DNA from: Streptomyces sp. SAI-135
GTDB taxonomy: Bacteria; Actinomycetota; Actinomycetes; Streptomycetales; Streptomycetaceae
Direction: 5' to 3'
Assembly (NCBI RefSeq): GCF_029893805.1
Contig: NZ_JARXYP010000002.1
Location: 3,348,001-3,412,000 of the forward strand
DNA length: 64,000 nucleotides
Shown here: piece by piece, positions 42,074-50,750 of the stretch
Layout: every line of letters begins with the position of its first letter
Position numbering within the stretch: position 1 is the first letter of the stretch
The notes under the pieces: generated by a model
Seen by the model: the letters and a program-made list of their open reading frames with translations, nothing else
Databases searched by the model: none
Told to the model about the DNA's origin: nothing
Position numbers and translations under genes: made by a program

Positions 42074-44677
42074 GTGCCCGGTGAGAATCTGTCCCGTGAC
42101 GAGGCCCGGGAGCGGGCCGCCCTGCTGTCCGTCGACGGGTACGAGGTGTCCCTCGACCTGCGCTCGGCGGTCGGGGACGAGCCCGGGGACGGTCCGCGCA
42201 CCTTCCGCTCGGTGACCACGATCCGCTTCCGGTGCAACGAGCCGGGGGCCACGAGCTTCGCGGACCTGGTCGCGCCGAGCGTCACGGCCGTGTCGCTGAA
42301 CGGCCGGGACCTCGACCCCGGCGAGGTCTTCGACGGCTCCCGGATCACCCTGGAGGACCTGGCCGCCGACAACGAACTGGTCGTCGACGCCCAGTGCGCC
42401 TACTCCCGCACCGGCGAGGGCATGCACCGCTTCGTCGACCCCGAGGACGGCGAGGTCTACCTCTACACGCAGTACGAGCCGGCCGACTCCCGCCGCGTCT
42501 TCGCCAACTTCGAGCAGCCGGACCTCAAGGCGCCGTACCGCTTCGAGGTGCGGGCGCCTGAGGGCTGGACGGTGTGGAGCAACGGGGTCGGCTCGGAGAG
42601 CGACGGGGTCTGGCGGTTCGCGGAGACCAAGCCGATCTCGACGTACATCACCTGTGTGGTGGCGGGCCCCTACCACTACGTGACGGACTCCTACGAGCGC
42701 GTCCTCGACGACGGCACCCGTCTGGAGATCCCCCTCGGTGCCCTCTGCCGCAAGGGGCTCGCCCCCCACTTCGACTCCGACGACGTGTTCCTCGTCACCA
42801 AGCAGGGCCTGGACTTCTTCCACGAGCACTTCGACTACCCGTACCCCTTCGGGAAGTACGACCAGGCGTTCGTGCCCGAGTACAACCTCGGCGCGATGGA
42901 GAACCCGGGTCTGGTGACCTTCCGCGAGGAGTTCATCTTCCGCGGCAAGGTCACGCAGGCGTCCTACGAGGGCCGGGCCAACGTCATCCTGCACGAGATG
43001 GCGCACATGTGGTTCGGCGACCTCGTCACCATGGTGTGGTGGGACGACCTGTGGCTGAAGGAGTCCTTCGCGGACTTCATGGGCACCTTCGCCAACGTCG
43101 GCGCCACGCGCTTCAAGGACTCCTGGATCACCTTCGCCAACCGCCGCAAGGCCTGGGCCTACCGCGCCGACCAGCTGCCCTCCACGCACCCCATCACCGC
43201 CGACATCCGCGACCTGCAGGACGCCAAGCTCAACTTCGACGGCATCACCTACGCCAAGGGCGCCTCGGTCCTGAAGCAGCTCGTGGCGTACGTCGGTCAG
43301 GACGCGTTCCTGGAGGGTGCCCGGCGCTACTTCAAGCGGCACGCGTACGGCAACACGCGCCTCGGTGACCTGCTGTCGGTGCTGGAGGAGACCAGCGGCC
43401 GGGACATGGGCGCGTGGGCGCGGTCCTGGCTCCAGACGGCCGGGGTCAACTCGCTGACCCCGCAGGTGCTGCTGAGCGCCGAGGGGCGGGTCGACGAGCT
43501 GGCCGTCGTGCAGGAGGCCGCCGAATCGCACCCGGAGCTGCGTCCGCACCGGGTGGCGGTGGGCCTGTACCGGCGCTCCGGGAGCGGCGCGCTGGAGCGG
43601 TACGCGCGCGCCGAGGTGGACGTCGACGGCCCGCGTACGGTCGTGGCGGAACTGGCCGGTGCCGAGGCGCCGGAGCTCGTGCTGGTCAACGACGACGACC
43701 TGACCTACTGCAAGACCCGCTTCGACGCGGGCTCCCTGGAGACCCTGAAGGCCGGGCTCGGCGACCTCACCGACCCGCTCGCCCGCGCCCTGTGCTGGTC
43801 GGCGCTGTGGAACATGACACGGGACGCGCTGCTCCCCGCCAGGGAGTTCATCGACATCGTGCTGCGCTTCGCGGGCCGCGAGTCCGACATCGGGGTCCTG
43901 CAGATGCTGCACGCCTGGGCCGAGTCGGCCCTCGTGCGCTACGCGGCGCCCGAGTGGCGGGAGCGGGGCGCGAAGCTGCTCGCCGAGGGCGCCGAGCGGG
44001 AGCTGCTCGCCGCCGCTCCGGGCAGTGAACAGCAGCTGGCGTGGGCGCGGTTCTTCGCGCGGACGGCCGAGGGCCCAGCCGCCCTCGACCTGTTGCAGGG
44101 TCTGCTGGACGGCACGTCGGCCATCGACGGGCTGGAGGTCGACCAGGAGCTGCGCTGGGCGTTCCTTCAGCCGCTGACCGTGTGGGGGGCCGCCGACGAG
44201 AAGACGCTGGCCGCCGAGCTCGCCCGGGACGACACCGCGTCCGGCAAGCGCCACCAGGTCCGCTGCCTGGCCGCCCGGCCGTCCGAGGCGGTGAAGGCGC
44301 AGGCGTGGGCGCAGGTCGTGGAGTCCGACGCGCTGTCCAACGCGCTGGCCGAGGCGACGATCGCGGGGTTCGACCAGCCGTCCCAGCGCCATCTGCTGGA
44401 GCCGTACACGGAGAAGTACTTCGCGGTGATCGAGCGGGTCTGGGAGGAGCGCTCGATCCAGATCGCGATGAACATCGTCTCCGGGCTGTTCCCCTCCCTC
44501 CAGGACTCGCAGGCGACGCTGGACGCGGCCGACGCGTGGCTCGCCGCCCACGAGGACGCGGCGCCGGCGCTGCGCAGGCTGGTGCTGGAGGGGCGGGACG
44601 ATCTGGCGCGGGCGCTGCGGGGCCAGGAGTGCGACGCGGGGGCCGTCAACGGCGTCACCGCCGTCAACACCGAGTGA
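42074..44677 (+). CDS. pepN: Aminopeptidase N (M1 metallopeptidase), copy 1
   Basis: 867 residues. GAMEN exopeptidase motif in YNLGAMENPG; zinc motif HEMAHMWFGDL (His307, Glu308, His311) with the third ligand Glu in LKESFADF. A catalytic Tyr region and the long C-terminal helical ERAP1-like domain are present. It removes N-terminal residues from peptides. The GTG start (VPGENLSRDEARERAALLS) is supported by GAGGGAG and by alignment with copy 2, which begins VPGTNLTREEAQQRAKLLS. Copy 2 lies at 57298. Confidence 0.96.
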   Translation: MPGENLSRDEARERAALLSVDGYEVSLDLRSAVGDEPGDGPRTFRSVTTIRFRCNEPGATSFADLVAPSVTAVSLNGRDLDPGEVFDGSRITLEDLAADNELVVDAQCAYSRTGEGMHRFVDPEDGEVYLYTQYEPADSRRVFANFEQPDLKAPYRFEVRAPEGWTVWSNGVGSESDGVWRFAETKPISTYITCVVAGPYHYVTDSYERVLDDGTRLEIPLGALCRKGLAPHFDSDDVFLVTKQGLDFFHEHFDYPYPFGKYDQAFVPEYNLGAMENPGLVTFREEFIFRGKVTQASYEGRANVILHEMAHMWFGDLVTMVWWDDLWLKESFADFMGTFANVGATRFKDSWITFANRRKAWAYRADQLPSTHPITADIRDLQDAKLNFDGITYAKGASVLKQLVAYVGQDAFLEGARRYFKRHAYGNTRLGDLLSVLEETSGRDMGAWARSWLQTAGVNSLTPQVLLSAEGRVDELAVVQEAAESHPELRPHRVAVGLYRRSGSGALERYARAEVDVDGPRTVVAELAGAEAPELVLVNDDDLTYCKTRFDAGSLETLKAGLGDLTDPLARALCWSALWNMTRDALLPAREFIDIVLRFAGRESDIGVLQMLHAWAESALVRYAAPEWRERGAKLLAEGAERELLAAAPGSEQQLAWARFFARTAEGPAALDLLQGLLDGTSAIDGLEVDQELRWAFLQPLTVWGAADEKTLAAELARDDTASGKRHQVRCLAARPSEAVKAQAWAQVVESDALSNALAEATIAGFDQPSQRHLLEPYTEKYFAVIERVWEERSIQIAMNIVSGLFPSLQDSQATLDAADAWLAAHEDAAPALRRLVLEGRDDLARALRGQECDAGAVNGVTAVNTE

Positions 44678-44736
44678 CCTCTGGCCTGAGCTTGGGCTCC
44701 CGGTAGCCGTTACGAAATACGGCCAATAGGAACCGT

Positions 44737-44769
44737 AACCCCTGGTCCTACCCGAATGGACCAGGGGTT
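44737..44769 (+). terminator. Terminator of pepN copy 1
   Basis: A perfect 12-bp stem (AACCCCTGGTCC / GGACCAGGGGTT) with a 9-nt loop is followed by TT. Confidence 0.9.
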
Positions 44770-44883
44770 TTCGCTGCCTACTCGGCACCCGAACACCCGT
44801 CCTTTAGTGCTGCCTTGTCCGCATATGTCGACAGGCGTGTAACAGCGGTTATCGGGCGCTCCGGAGGCGGGAATCTCCGCTGC

Positions 44884-45942
44884 ATGAACCACAACACCCC
44901 GGTCCCCCCGCTCTCCCCCCGCCCTCTGCGTCACCTCTCCGAGGTGCACCGCCGTGTCGTGACGGCCGGCCGGCTGCGCGCGACCGGCGTCTCGGTCGCC
45001 GAGGCCAACGAGCAGTGCCGGCCCGGCGGCCCCTGGCAGCAGATCCTCCCGGGCGTCTTCCTGCTCCACCCGGGCCCGCCGACCAGCGAGGAGCGGCTGC
45101 ACGCGGTGCTGATGTACGCGGCCCGCGAGCAGAGCGCCGGGGTCCCCGCGCAGCCCGGCGCCGAGGAGCCGCACCGACCGGTGTACGCGGACGCGATGAT
45201 CACCGGTCTCGCGGCGCTCACGCTGCACGGCTTCAGCTCGACGCCGCCACTGCTCTCCCTGGACCGGATCGACGTCCTGGTCCCGAGGATGCGCCGGCTG
45301 CGCTCGACGGGCGGCGCCCGGATCGTGCGCACCTCGGCGCTCCCCGCCGCCGAACAGGTCACCGGCCTCCCGGTGGCCCCGGTGCCGCGTGCCCTCGCCG
45401 ACGCGGTCGGCGAACTGACGGACGCGGGCGCGGTACGCCGGCTGCTGACCGAGGCGGTGCGCGGCGGCCACTGCGAACCGGCCGCCGTCGTACGGGAGTT
45501 GACCAACGCCAAGCTGCTCACCCGTCCGCACGTGGTGGACGCCGTGGACTCCCTGCTCGCCGAGGGCCGCGCCATCGCGGAGGACCGCCTCTACCGCATG
45601 GTCACGGAGTACGGCCTGCCCGACCCGGTGTGGAACGTCGACCTGAGGCTGCCCGGCGGCCCCCACCTCGGCGGCCTGGACGCGTACTGGCCCGAGCAGG
45701 CGGTCGCGGTGGAGCTGGACACCCGGGCACCCCGTCAAGACCACCGGCACGACGACGAAGCGCTCTGGTCCGAGTACGCCCGCAAGCGCGAGCACCTGGA
45801 GCGGCTCGGCATCACGGTGGTCCACATCACCCCGCGCAAGCTCCGGGACGCGATGGAGCAGCAGGCGACGGTGGTCCGTACGGCCCTGATGGCCGCCGGC
45901 GACCGCGATCCCGCCGCCTATGTCGTGGTGCTGCCCCGGTAG
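44884..45942 (+). CDS. DUF559-like/AbiEi-antitoxin-like protein with restriction-endonuclease-type C-terminus
   Basis: 352 residues. The N-terminal half has a winged-helix-like region (RRVVTAGRLRATGVSVAEANEQC...GVFLLHPGPPTSEERLHAVLMYA) as in AbiEi-type antitoxins. The C-terminal part GGLDAYWPEQAVAVELDTRA followed by LERLGITVVHITPRKL fits the D...ExD pattern of DUF559/Vsr-like nucleases. No cognate toxin gene lies beside it, so a toxin-antitoxin role is not supported. Actinobacterial genomes carry many such solitary genes. Confidence 0.6.
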   Translation: MNHNTPVPPLSPRPLRHLSEVHRRVVTAGRLRATGVSVAEANEQCRPGGPWQQILPGVFLLHPGPPTSEERLHAVLMYAAREQSAGVPAQPGAEEPHRPVYADAMITGLAALTLHGFSSTPPLLSLDRIDVLVPRMRRLRSTGGARIVRTSALPAAEQVTGLPVAPVPRALADAVGELTDAGAVRRLLTEAVRGGHCEPAAVVRELTNAKLLTRPHVVDAVDSLLAEGRAIAEDRLYRMVTEYGLPDPVWNVDLRLPGGPHLGGLDAYWPEQAVAVELDTRAPRQDHRHDDEALWSEYARKREHLERLGITVVHITPRKLRDAMEQQATVVRTALMAAGDRDPAAYVVVLPR

Positions 45943-45971
45943 TGACGGACCGGGGCGGGACCAGGAGGGGA

Positions 45972-46011
45972 GAGGAGGGGCCACGGCACTGGGGAGCCGG
46001 GGCCCCTCCTC
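45972..46011. terminator. Terminator between the DUF559-like gene and the metallophosphoesterase gene
   Basis: A perfect 11-bp stem (GAGGAGGGGCC / GGCCCCTCCTC) has an 18-nt loop that itself contains CGGC...GCCG, between convergent genes. Confidence 0.85.
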
Positions 46012-46060
46012 GTGGTCTGCGCACCCCCTGGAACGGTTCGGGCAAGGCGGGGCGGGTGGT

Positions 46061-47827
46061 TCACCCCTTCTTCAGCACCAGCTCCGTGTTCCGGTCCCCC
46101 GAGGTGCCGCCGAGCTTGGTGCTGGAACCGGGGGCGTTGTAGGCGAGTTCGCGGTAGAGGGCCGCGAGGCCGGTCTGGGAGAGGTCGGTGAAGTCGGTGC
46201 GGTGGGGGGCGGCGGACTCGACCAGCGTGGTGAAGACCGAGATCGTGCCGTCCTTGTTGTCGGCCAGCTCGATGACCCGGGCGAGGTGCGGGAAGTCGAT
46301 GTGGGAGGCGGTGGAGATCTCCCAGAAGGAGCGGCCGTCCGGAGCCGGGTGGGCGGTGATCGCGTTGCGGTGGATATGGCCGTTGACCCAGGCGAGGACG
46401 TTGCGGTGGCTCGCGAGGAGGGCGACGACCTCCCGGCCGGTGTGCCTGCGCTCGCTCGGACGGGCCGGGTCGGGGCGGGTGTTGTCCATCGAGTCGCTGG
46501 TGTGGTGGCTGAAGACGACGGCGAAGGAGTCCTTGTTCTCCCGCAGCGTCCGGTCCAGCCAGCGCAGCTGCCGGGTGCCTATGGAGCCCTGGTAGTAGCC
46601 GCCCGGATCGGTGGTGTCGAGGCTGATGCCGATCACGTCGTCGGCGATGCGGAAGCTGTAGTACTGGGTGCCCGCGTCGAGGTTGGCGCTGGAGTAGCCG
46701 TGGCCGACCGGGCCCGCGCCCCGGTGTGCGGGGTCCAGGTGGGCCGTGAGGTAGTCGCGGGCGGTGTAGGGGGCGCGCCGCTCGTCGGGGGTGACCGAGC
46801 GCATGCTCCGGGTGTGTGCCTTGAGCAGGTCGCGGAAGGCGTGCCCCTGGGGGTCGCCGGACTTCCTGAGCATGTCCTGGAGCTTCTTCGACTCGGACGC
46901 GGGCAGCGACATCAGCTTCTTGCCGCCGACGGCGTACTCGGCGAGCCAGGAGTCGCCGTGGCCGAAGCAGCCGAGCGGCAGGCTGTCGTGGTTGCCGACC
47001 GTGGAGTACCAGGGGATGGCGAGTCCGGGGCTGTTCACCTCCCGCACGGCGGCGGCGAGATAGCCCCGCAGGTGCGGGAACCCGAGCTGCTTGTCCTGGT
47101 CGCGGGTGGTGGAGTCGGGCTGCCAGTACTGCGTGAGGCCGCTGTTCTGGACGCCCTCGTAGTGGCGCGGGTCCCCGGAGTTGGGGGTGATTCTGCCGCC
47201 GCTCATGACGGTCAGGAACCAGTCGAGCTCGGTGCGCGCGTTGTTGTCCGTGTTGTCGCCGGTCGTCATGGCGAACTGGAGCGGGGCGCCGGTGGCGGGG
47301 CCGCCGCGCAGCGCGTTGATCCGCTCGACGAGCGAGATCGCGCCCGGCACGGTCAGGGCCTCCTGGGGCCGCCAGGCGTGCACGTCGGTGGAGCGCAGGT
47401 ACTCCAGGCGCATCGGGTGCTGGCTGTCCATCAGGTGTAGGTCGGTGAGCTGCACGAACGCGGCCAGCGCGGTACGGCGGCCGGCCCGCCCGGCCTTCGG
47501 CGCGGCCAGCTCTGAGCGCACCTTGCGGCTCCAGCCGGCGCCGTCACCGAGGCGCCGGTAGCCGGAGCCGGTGCGCGGGGCGGCGACGGAGGCGACGGTG
47601 GTGCCGCGGGTGTACGGGGCGAGGGGGGCCTCGGCCGGGGCGGCGGCCTCGTGGACGGTCCGGGCCACCGGTGCCTCGGCGGCGCCGGAGGCCGTCGCGG
47701 CCTGGCTGTCGGTGGGCCGCAGGGCGTAGCCGACGCCCGCGGAGACGGCGGCCGCGCCCGCGGCGGCGAGGACGGTACGGCGGTGGACCCCCAGCGTGCT
47801 GCTGGCGACAGAGCGTGTGCGCGACAT
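46061..47827 (-). CDS. Secreted metallophosphoesterase (TIGR03767-like)
   Basis: 588 residues. The Tat signal is VHRRTVLAAAGAAAVSAGVGYAL. Metallophosphoesterase motifs: VQLTDLHLMD (DxH variant), MTTGDNTDNN, TVGNHDSLPLG, VVFSHHTSDS and WVNGHIHRNAI. Two metal ions hydrolyse a phosphoester outside the cell; the substrate is unknown. The ATG has GGGGAG 8 nt upstream. The 232-nt upstream gap to the NUDIX gene holds no recognisable gene. Confidence 0.9.
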   Translation of the reverse strand: MSRTRSVASSTLGVHRRTVLAAAGAAAVSAGVGYALRPTDSQAATASGAAEAPVARTVHEAAAPAEAPLAPYTRGTTVASVAAPRTGSGYRRLGDGAGWSRKVRSELAAPKAGRAGRRTALAAFVQLTDLHLMDSQHPMRLEYLRSTDVHAWRPQEALTVPGAISLVERINALRGGPATGAPLQFAMTTGDNTDNNARTELDWFLTVMSGGRITPNSGDPRHYEGVQNSGLTQYWQPDSTTRDQDKQLGFPHLRGYLAAAVREVNSPGLAIPWYSTVGNHDSLPLGCFGHGDSWLAEYAVGGKKLMSLPASESKKLQDMLRKSGDPQGHAFRDLLKAHTRSMRSVTPDERRAPYTARDYLTAHLDPAHRGAGPVGHGYSSANLDAGTQYYSFRIADDVIGISLDTTDPGGYYQGSIGTRQLRWLDRTLRENKDSFAVVFSHHTSDSMDNTRPDPARPSERRHTGREVVALLASHRNVLAWVNGHIHRNAITAHPAPDGRSFWEISTASHIDFPHLARVIELADNKDGTISVFTTLVESAAPHRTDFTDLSQTGLAALYRELAYNAPGSSTKLGGTSGDRNTELVLKKG

Positions 47828-48059
47828 GGCGCGATCTCCCCGAGTGCGAACTGCGTCGGCAGTGGTCGCGGGTGATCGCGTTCGCGAACAACCCGCTCGC
47901 TCTGGATGCTTGGCACCGGGAATGACCTGCGCGTGAACGAGACGGCAACGCGCAACGCCGATCACCGTACGTGGATCTTGGCCCACCCCGCGCGTTCAGG
48001 AGAGCTGGGCGAACGGCCCTGGGACGGTCACTCCGTGTTCACCTTCCGGGGTACGACAC

Positions 48060-48506
48060 CTAGTCCGCGGGCCGTCCGGACACCGGCCGCTCCCGCCACA
48101 GCCGCAGGCCGAAGTCGACCATGGGCACGCGCTTCAGCGCGGGTACCGCGTCCAGGTCGTGCCAAGCGGCCATGTCGGTGGAGCCGCCGACCTCGTGGCG
48201 CAGTTCGCCTCCGGTGACCCGGACCTCGTACATGAGCCCCACGTAGTGCTGGTCCACCGTGCGGCCGAAGTGCCGCCGCAGCGGGAAGCGCACCGAACGG
48301 ACCCCGAGCATGCCGGTGACCTCGACGCGGTAGCCCGTCTCCTCCTCCACCTCCCGCAGGACGGTGTCGTGGGGGTCCTCGCCGTGCTCCATACCGCCGC
48401 CCGGCAACGTCCACTCCGGCAGGCCGTCGTTGAGCCAGCGGGCCAGCAGGACCTGTCCGTCGCGGACACACAAGGCGTAGGCCGCCACTCTCAACTTCTT
48501 CCGCAT
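48060..48506 (-). CDS. NUDIX hydrolase
   Basis: 148 residues. The Nudix box GGGMEHGEDPHDTVLREVEEETGY matches GX5EX7REUXEEXGU fully. It hydrolyses a nucleoside diphosphate linked to another moiety; the substrate is undefined. It begins MRKKLRVAAYALCVRDGQVLLARW. It lies 9 nt downstream of the PNPOx-like gene on the same strand and may be its operon partner. Confidence 0.92.
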   Translation of the reverse strand: MRKKLRVAAYALCVRDGQVLLARWLNDGLPEWTLPGGGMEHGEDPHDTVLREVEEETGYRVEVTGMLGVRSVRFPLRRHFGRTVDQHYVGLMYEVRVTGGELRHEVGGSTDMAAWHDLDAVPALKRVPMVDFGLRLWRERPVSGRPAD

Positions 48507-48515
48507 ACGGGCAAG

Positions 48516-49397
48516 TTAGCCCTCCGGTGCCGGATTGGCCGGTGAGTATTCGGGCGCGGACCAGCGCAGGGGGAGCGCCGAGGGCGTCTCGACCACCTCC
48601 CCTACGGTGAAGCGGACCCTGCGGTCCTCGCCGAACTCGGTGTGCGCCTCGCCGGTCAGCTGGAGTGCCGTGCCGGTCGTCCAGTCGAGGAAGAGCAGTC
48701 CGGCCCGGGGGTCCGCGGCGAGGTTGCCGAGGGTGAGGAACATCGAGTTGCCCGGGTAGTCGCGCCAGCTGAGCTCACCCGGTGCATCGACGCGCACGAA
48801 ACCGGGGTTGCCGCCCCGGTGACTGACGTCGGCCCCGCCCTCGTGCACGGAGGCCAGGAAGAAGGTGTCGGCTGCGGTGACGAACTCGGCCTGCCGACCG
48901 GTCAGTTCGGCACCGCTTCGGGGCTCGCCCGGTCGGCGGTCCGCCACGATCTCGTACGACTGCCTTCTCTGGAGGTACTTGGGGCAGTTCGCGAAGACCT
49001 GGTCCGCCTCGATCGCGAACCCTCGTGCGGTGGGCGCCAGTCGGCCGTTGAGGCGCATGCGGCGGCGGGTGCGGGGGTCGAGCGCGATGGTGCCGACGGG
49101 AGTGCCGGGTGCGGTGAACGCGGTCGCGAGGGGGTCGGACGGCAGCCATCCGCCCGCCACCGAGATCCGGTCCGGGCCCGTCGCCCGCACGAAGCCCGGT
49201 GCCCCCGTGAGCGGGGAGGCCCAGACCCGGCCCGTCGAGGGGTCCGCGGCGCCGGCCACCAGCAGCGGCTGCTGCTCCAGGAAGGCCGCCGCGATCTCCC
49301 TGATGCCCCGGCCCACCGAACGGCCCACGTGATCGGCCTGTTCGCGCACCCCCACCCGGTCCTGAACGGCCCGCGAGCCCGCGTGATAGACGCTCAT
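48516..49397 (-). CDS. Pyridoxamine 5'-phosphate oxidase-like flavin-binding protein
   Basis: 293 residues. The split-barrel fold is indicated by FLEQQPLLVAGAADPSTGRVWASPLTG, ADTFFLASVHEGGADVSHRGGNPGFVRVD and YPGNSMFLTLGNLAADPRAGLLFLDW. Such proteins bind FMN or F420 and reduce varied substrates; true PdxH activity is unlikely. The ATG follows the VOC stop by 2 nt, so the pair is co-translated. Confidence 0.85.
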   Translation of the reverse strand: MSVYHAGSRAVQDRVGVREQADHVGRSVGRGIREIAAAFLEQQPLLVAGAADPSTGRVWASPLTGAPGFVRATGPDRISVAGGWLPSDPLATAFTAPGTPVGTIALDPRTRRRMRLNGRLAPTARGFAIEADQVFANCPKYLQRRQSYEIVADRRPGEPRSGAELTGRQAEFVTAADTFFLASVHEGGADVSHRGGNPGFVRVDAPGELSWRDYPGNSMFLTLGNLAADPRAGLLFLDWTTGTALQLTGEAHTEFGEDRRVRFTVGEVVETPSALPLRWSAPEYSPANPAPEG

Positions 49398-49399
49398 GG

Positions 49400-49843
49400 C
49401 TAGAAGAACCCGCAGGTCGGAGCCGCACCGGAGGGGGCAGGCGCGTCCTCGGCGCCGCTCGGCACGGAGATCTCCAGGCGGGTGCCGTCGGGGTCGTGGA
49501 AGAAGATGCCGCCCGAGGCCGCGCCCTCGCGGTGGGCGACCACGCCCTCGTGGGCGAAGTCCACGCCGTGCGCCCGCAGCGCCTCCTCGTACTCCCTGAC
49601 CTGCTCGATGGAGTCCGCCTGGAGGGCGAGGTGGTGCAGGCCCGCGCGGTCGGGGCCGTACGGCTGTTCCGCCTGCTGCCAGAGGGTGAGGACGAGGGTC
49701 TCGCCGTCGCCGAGGAACGCGTAGCGGCGGTCCTCCTCCTTGCCCTCGGCGAGGGTCCTGAAGCCGAGGAGATCCCGGTAGAAGGCGAGCGAACGGTCGA
49801 GGTCGGTGACGTTCAGGCCGATGTGGCCGGTGCGCAGGGTCAC
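49400..49843 (-). CDS. VOC-family (glyoxalase/dioxygenase fold) protein
   Basis: 147 residues. TGHIGLNVTDLDRSLAFYRDLLGF, AGLHHLALQADS and GIFFHDPDGTRLEISVP are vicinal-oxygen-chelate signatures with His, His and Glu metal ligands. It may be an isomerase, dioxygenase or resistance protein; no specificity is visible. The GTG start is set by GGAGGGG. First gene of VOC-PNPOx-NUDIX, divergent from a CGNR regulator. Confidence 0.88.
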   Translation of the reverse strand: MTLRTGHIGLNVTDLDRSLAFYRDLLGFRTLAEGKEEDRRYAFLGDGETLVLTLWQQAEQPYGPDRAGLHHLALQADSIEQVREYEEALRAHGVDFAHEGVVAHREGAASGGIFFHDPDGTRLEISVPSGAEDAPAPSGAAPTCGFF

Positions 49844-49877
49844 AGCTGTCCCCTCCAAGTGCGTACAACCCGATAAA

Positions 49878-49946
49878 TAACCTGTGTGAGCGACTTTAAG
49901 GGTTAGAAGCGGGGAGCGCAACCAGTCACGTAGGCTTGACCGGTTA
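49878..49946. promoter_or_regulatory. TAACC/GGTTA repeats in the VOC-CGNR divergent region
   Basis: TAACC (49878-49882), GGTTA (49901-49905) and GGTTA (49942-49946) recur in the 122-nt region between the divergent starts. They could be half sites for the CGNR regulator. Confidence 0.35.
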
Positions 49947-49965
49947 GTACGGAAGGGAGCCCCCC

Positions 49966-50508
49966 ATGCCCGCCCCCCGCGACCCCCGCCCGCTCACCGG
50001 CGAGCCGCTCGCACTCGACCTGCTCAACACGCGGTGGATGAGCGAGGGGACCCTCCAGGACCTCCTCACCGACGTCGACGGGCTCGCGGTGTGGCTGGAC
50101 TCGGCCGGACTGAGCGGCGCCCACACCCCGGACGACGGGATGCTGCGGCACGTCCGACAGGCCCGCGAGGCCCTGCGCACGGCGGTGGACGGATCACTGG
50201 AGCAGGGCGCCCCGCTGGTCGACGCGGTGCTGGAGCACGGGCGGGTCCGGGTCGCGCTCACTCCTCAAGGCCCCGCCGAAAGGCCCGAGTTGACCGACCC
50301 CGCCTGGGGCCCCGCCTGGCTCGCCGCCCGTGACTACCTGGAGCTGCTCAGCACCGCGCCGGACCGGATCCGCTCCTGCGCCCACGAGTCGTGCGTGCTC
50401 CACTTCCTCGACACGTCGAGGAACGGCACCCGGCGCTGGTGCTCGATGGCGACCTGCGGCAACCGGGCGAAGGCGTCCCGGCACTACGCCCGCTCCAAGG
50501 ACGCCTGA
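49966..50508 (+). CDS. CGNR zinc-finger transcriptional regulator (ABATE domain)
   Basis: 180 residues. The N-terminal stress-response ABATE domain begins GEPLALDLLNTRWM. The C-terminal CGNR zinc finger has SCAHESCVLHFLDTSRNGTRRWCSMATCGNRAKASRHYAR, with four Cys and the CGNR box. Such proteins are DNA-binding regulators, often of the adjacent divergent operon, here VOC-PNPOx. The ribosome site GGAAGGGAG precedes the ATG. Confidence 0.92.
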   Translation: MPAPRDPRPLTGEPLALDLLNTRWMSEGTLQDLLTDVDGLAVWLDSAGLSGAHTPDDGMLRHVRQAREALRTAVDGSLEQGAPLVDAVLEHGRVRVALTPQGPAERPELTDPAWGPAWLAARDYLELLSTAPDRIRSCAHESCVLHFLDTSRNGTRRWCSMATCGNRAKASRHYARSKDA

Positions 50509-50694
50509 AAAGGCCGGGCGAAGAGCCCGTAGGGCGAATTGCCTTCTTTCTCACGCCTGTTCGTCGATGTCCCTAAAGGGCATCGCGGGTTTTCCCCATA
50601 CACCCATATCGATTCGGTCAACTCTCCCTAAACATCCTTCCCATGCGTAAAGCTGGGCGCTCATCCGGGGTCGTATTCCGGATCACCGTGGCCA

Positions 50695-50708
50695 GGACCG
50701 ATCGGTCC
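50695..50708. promoter_or_regulatory. Perfect 14-bp palindrome upstream of the subtilase gene
   Basis: GGACCGATCGGTCC reads identically on both strands, 43 nt before the ATG of the protease gene. A likely operator position; the binding protein is unknown. Confidence 0.45.
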
Positions 50709-50750
50709 CGGTCGCACGCCTGCTGGTTCCTTTACCTACAAGGGATGCCG

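Noticed and set aside
44884..45942. A type IV toxin-antitoxin pair
   Set aside because: Only an AbiEi-like N-terminal region is seen, fused to a nuclease-like part; no AbiEii toxin gene is adjacent.
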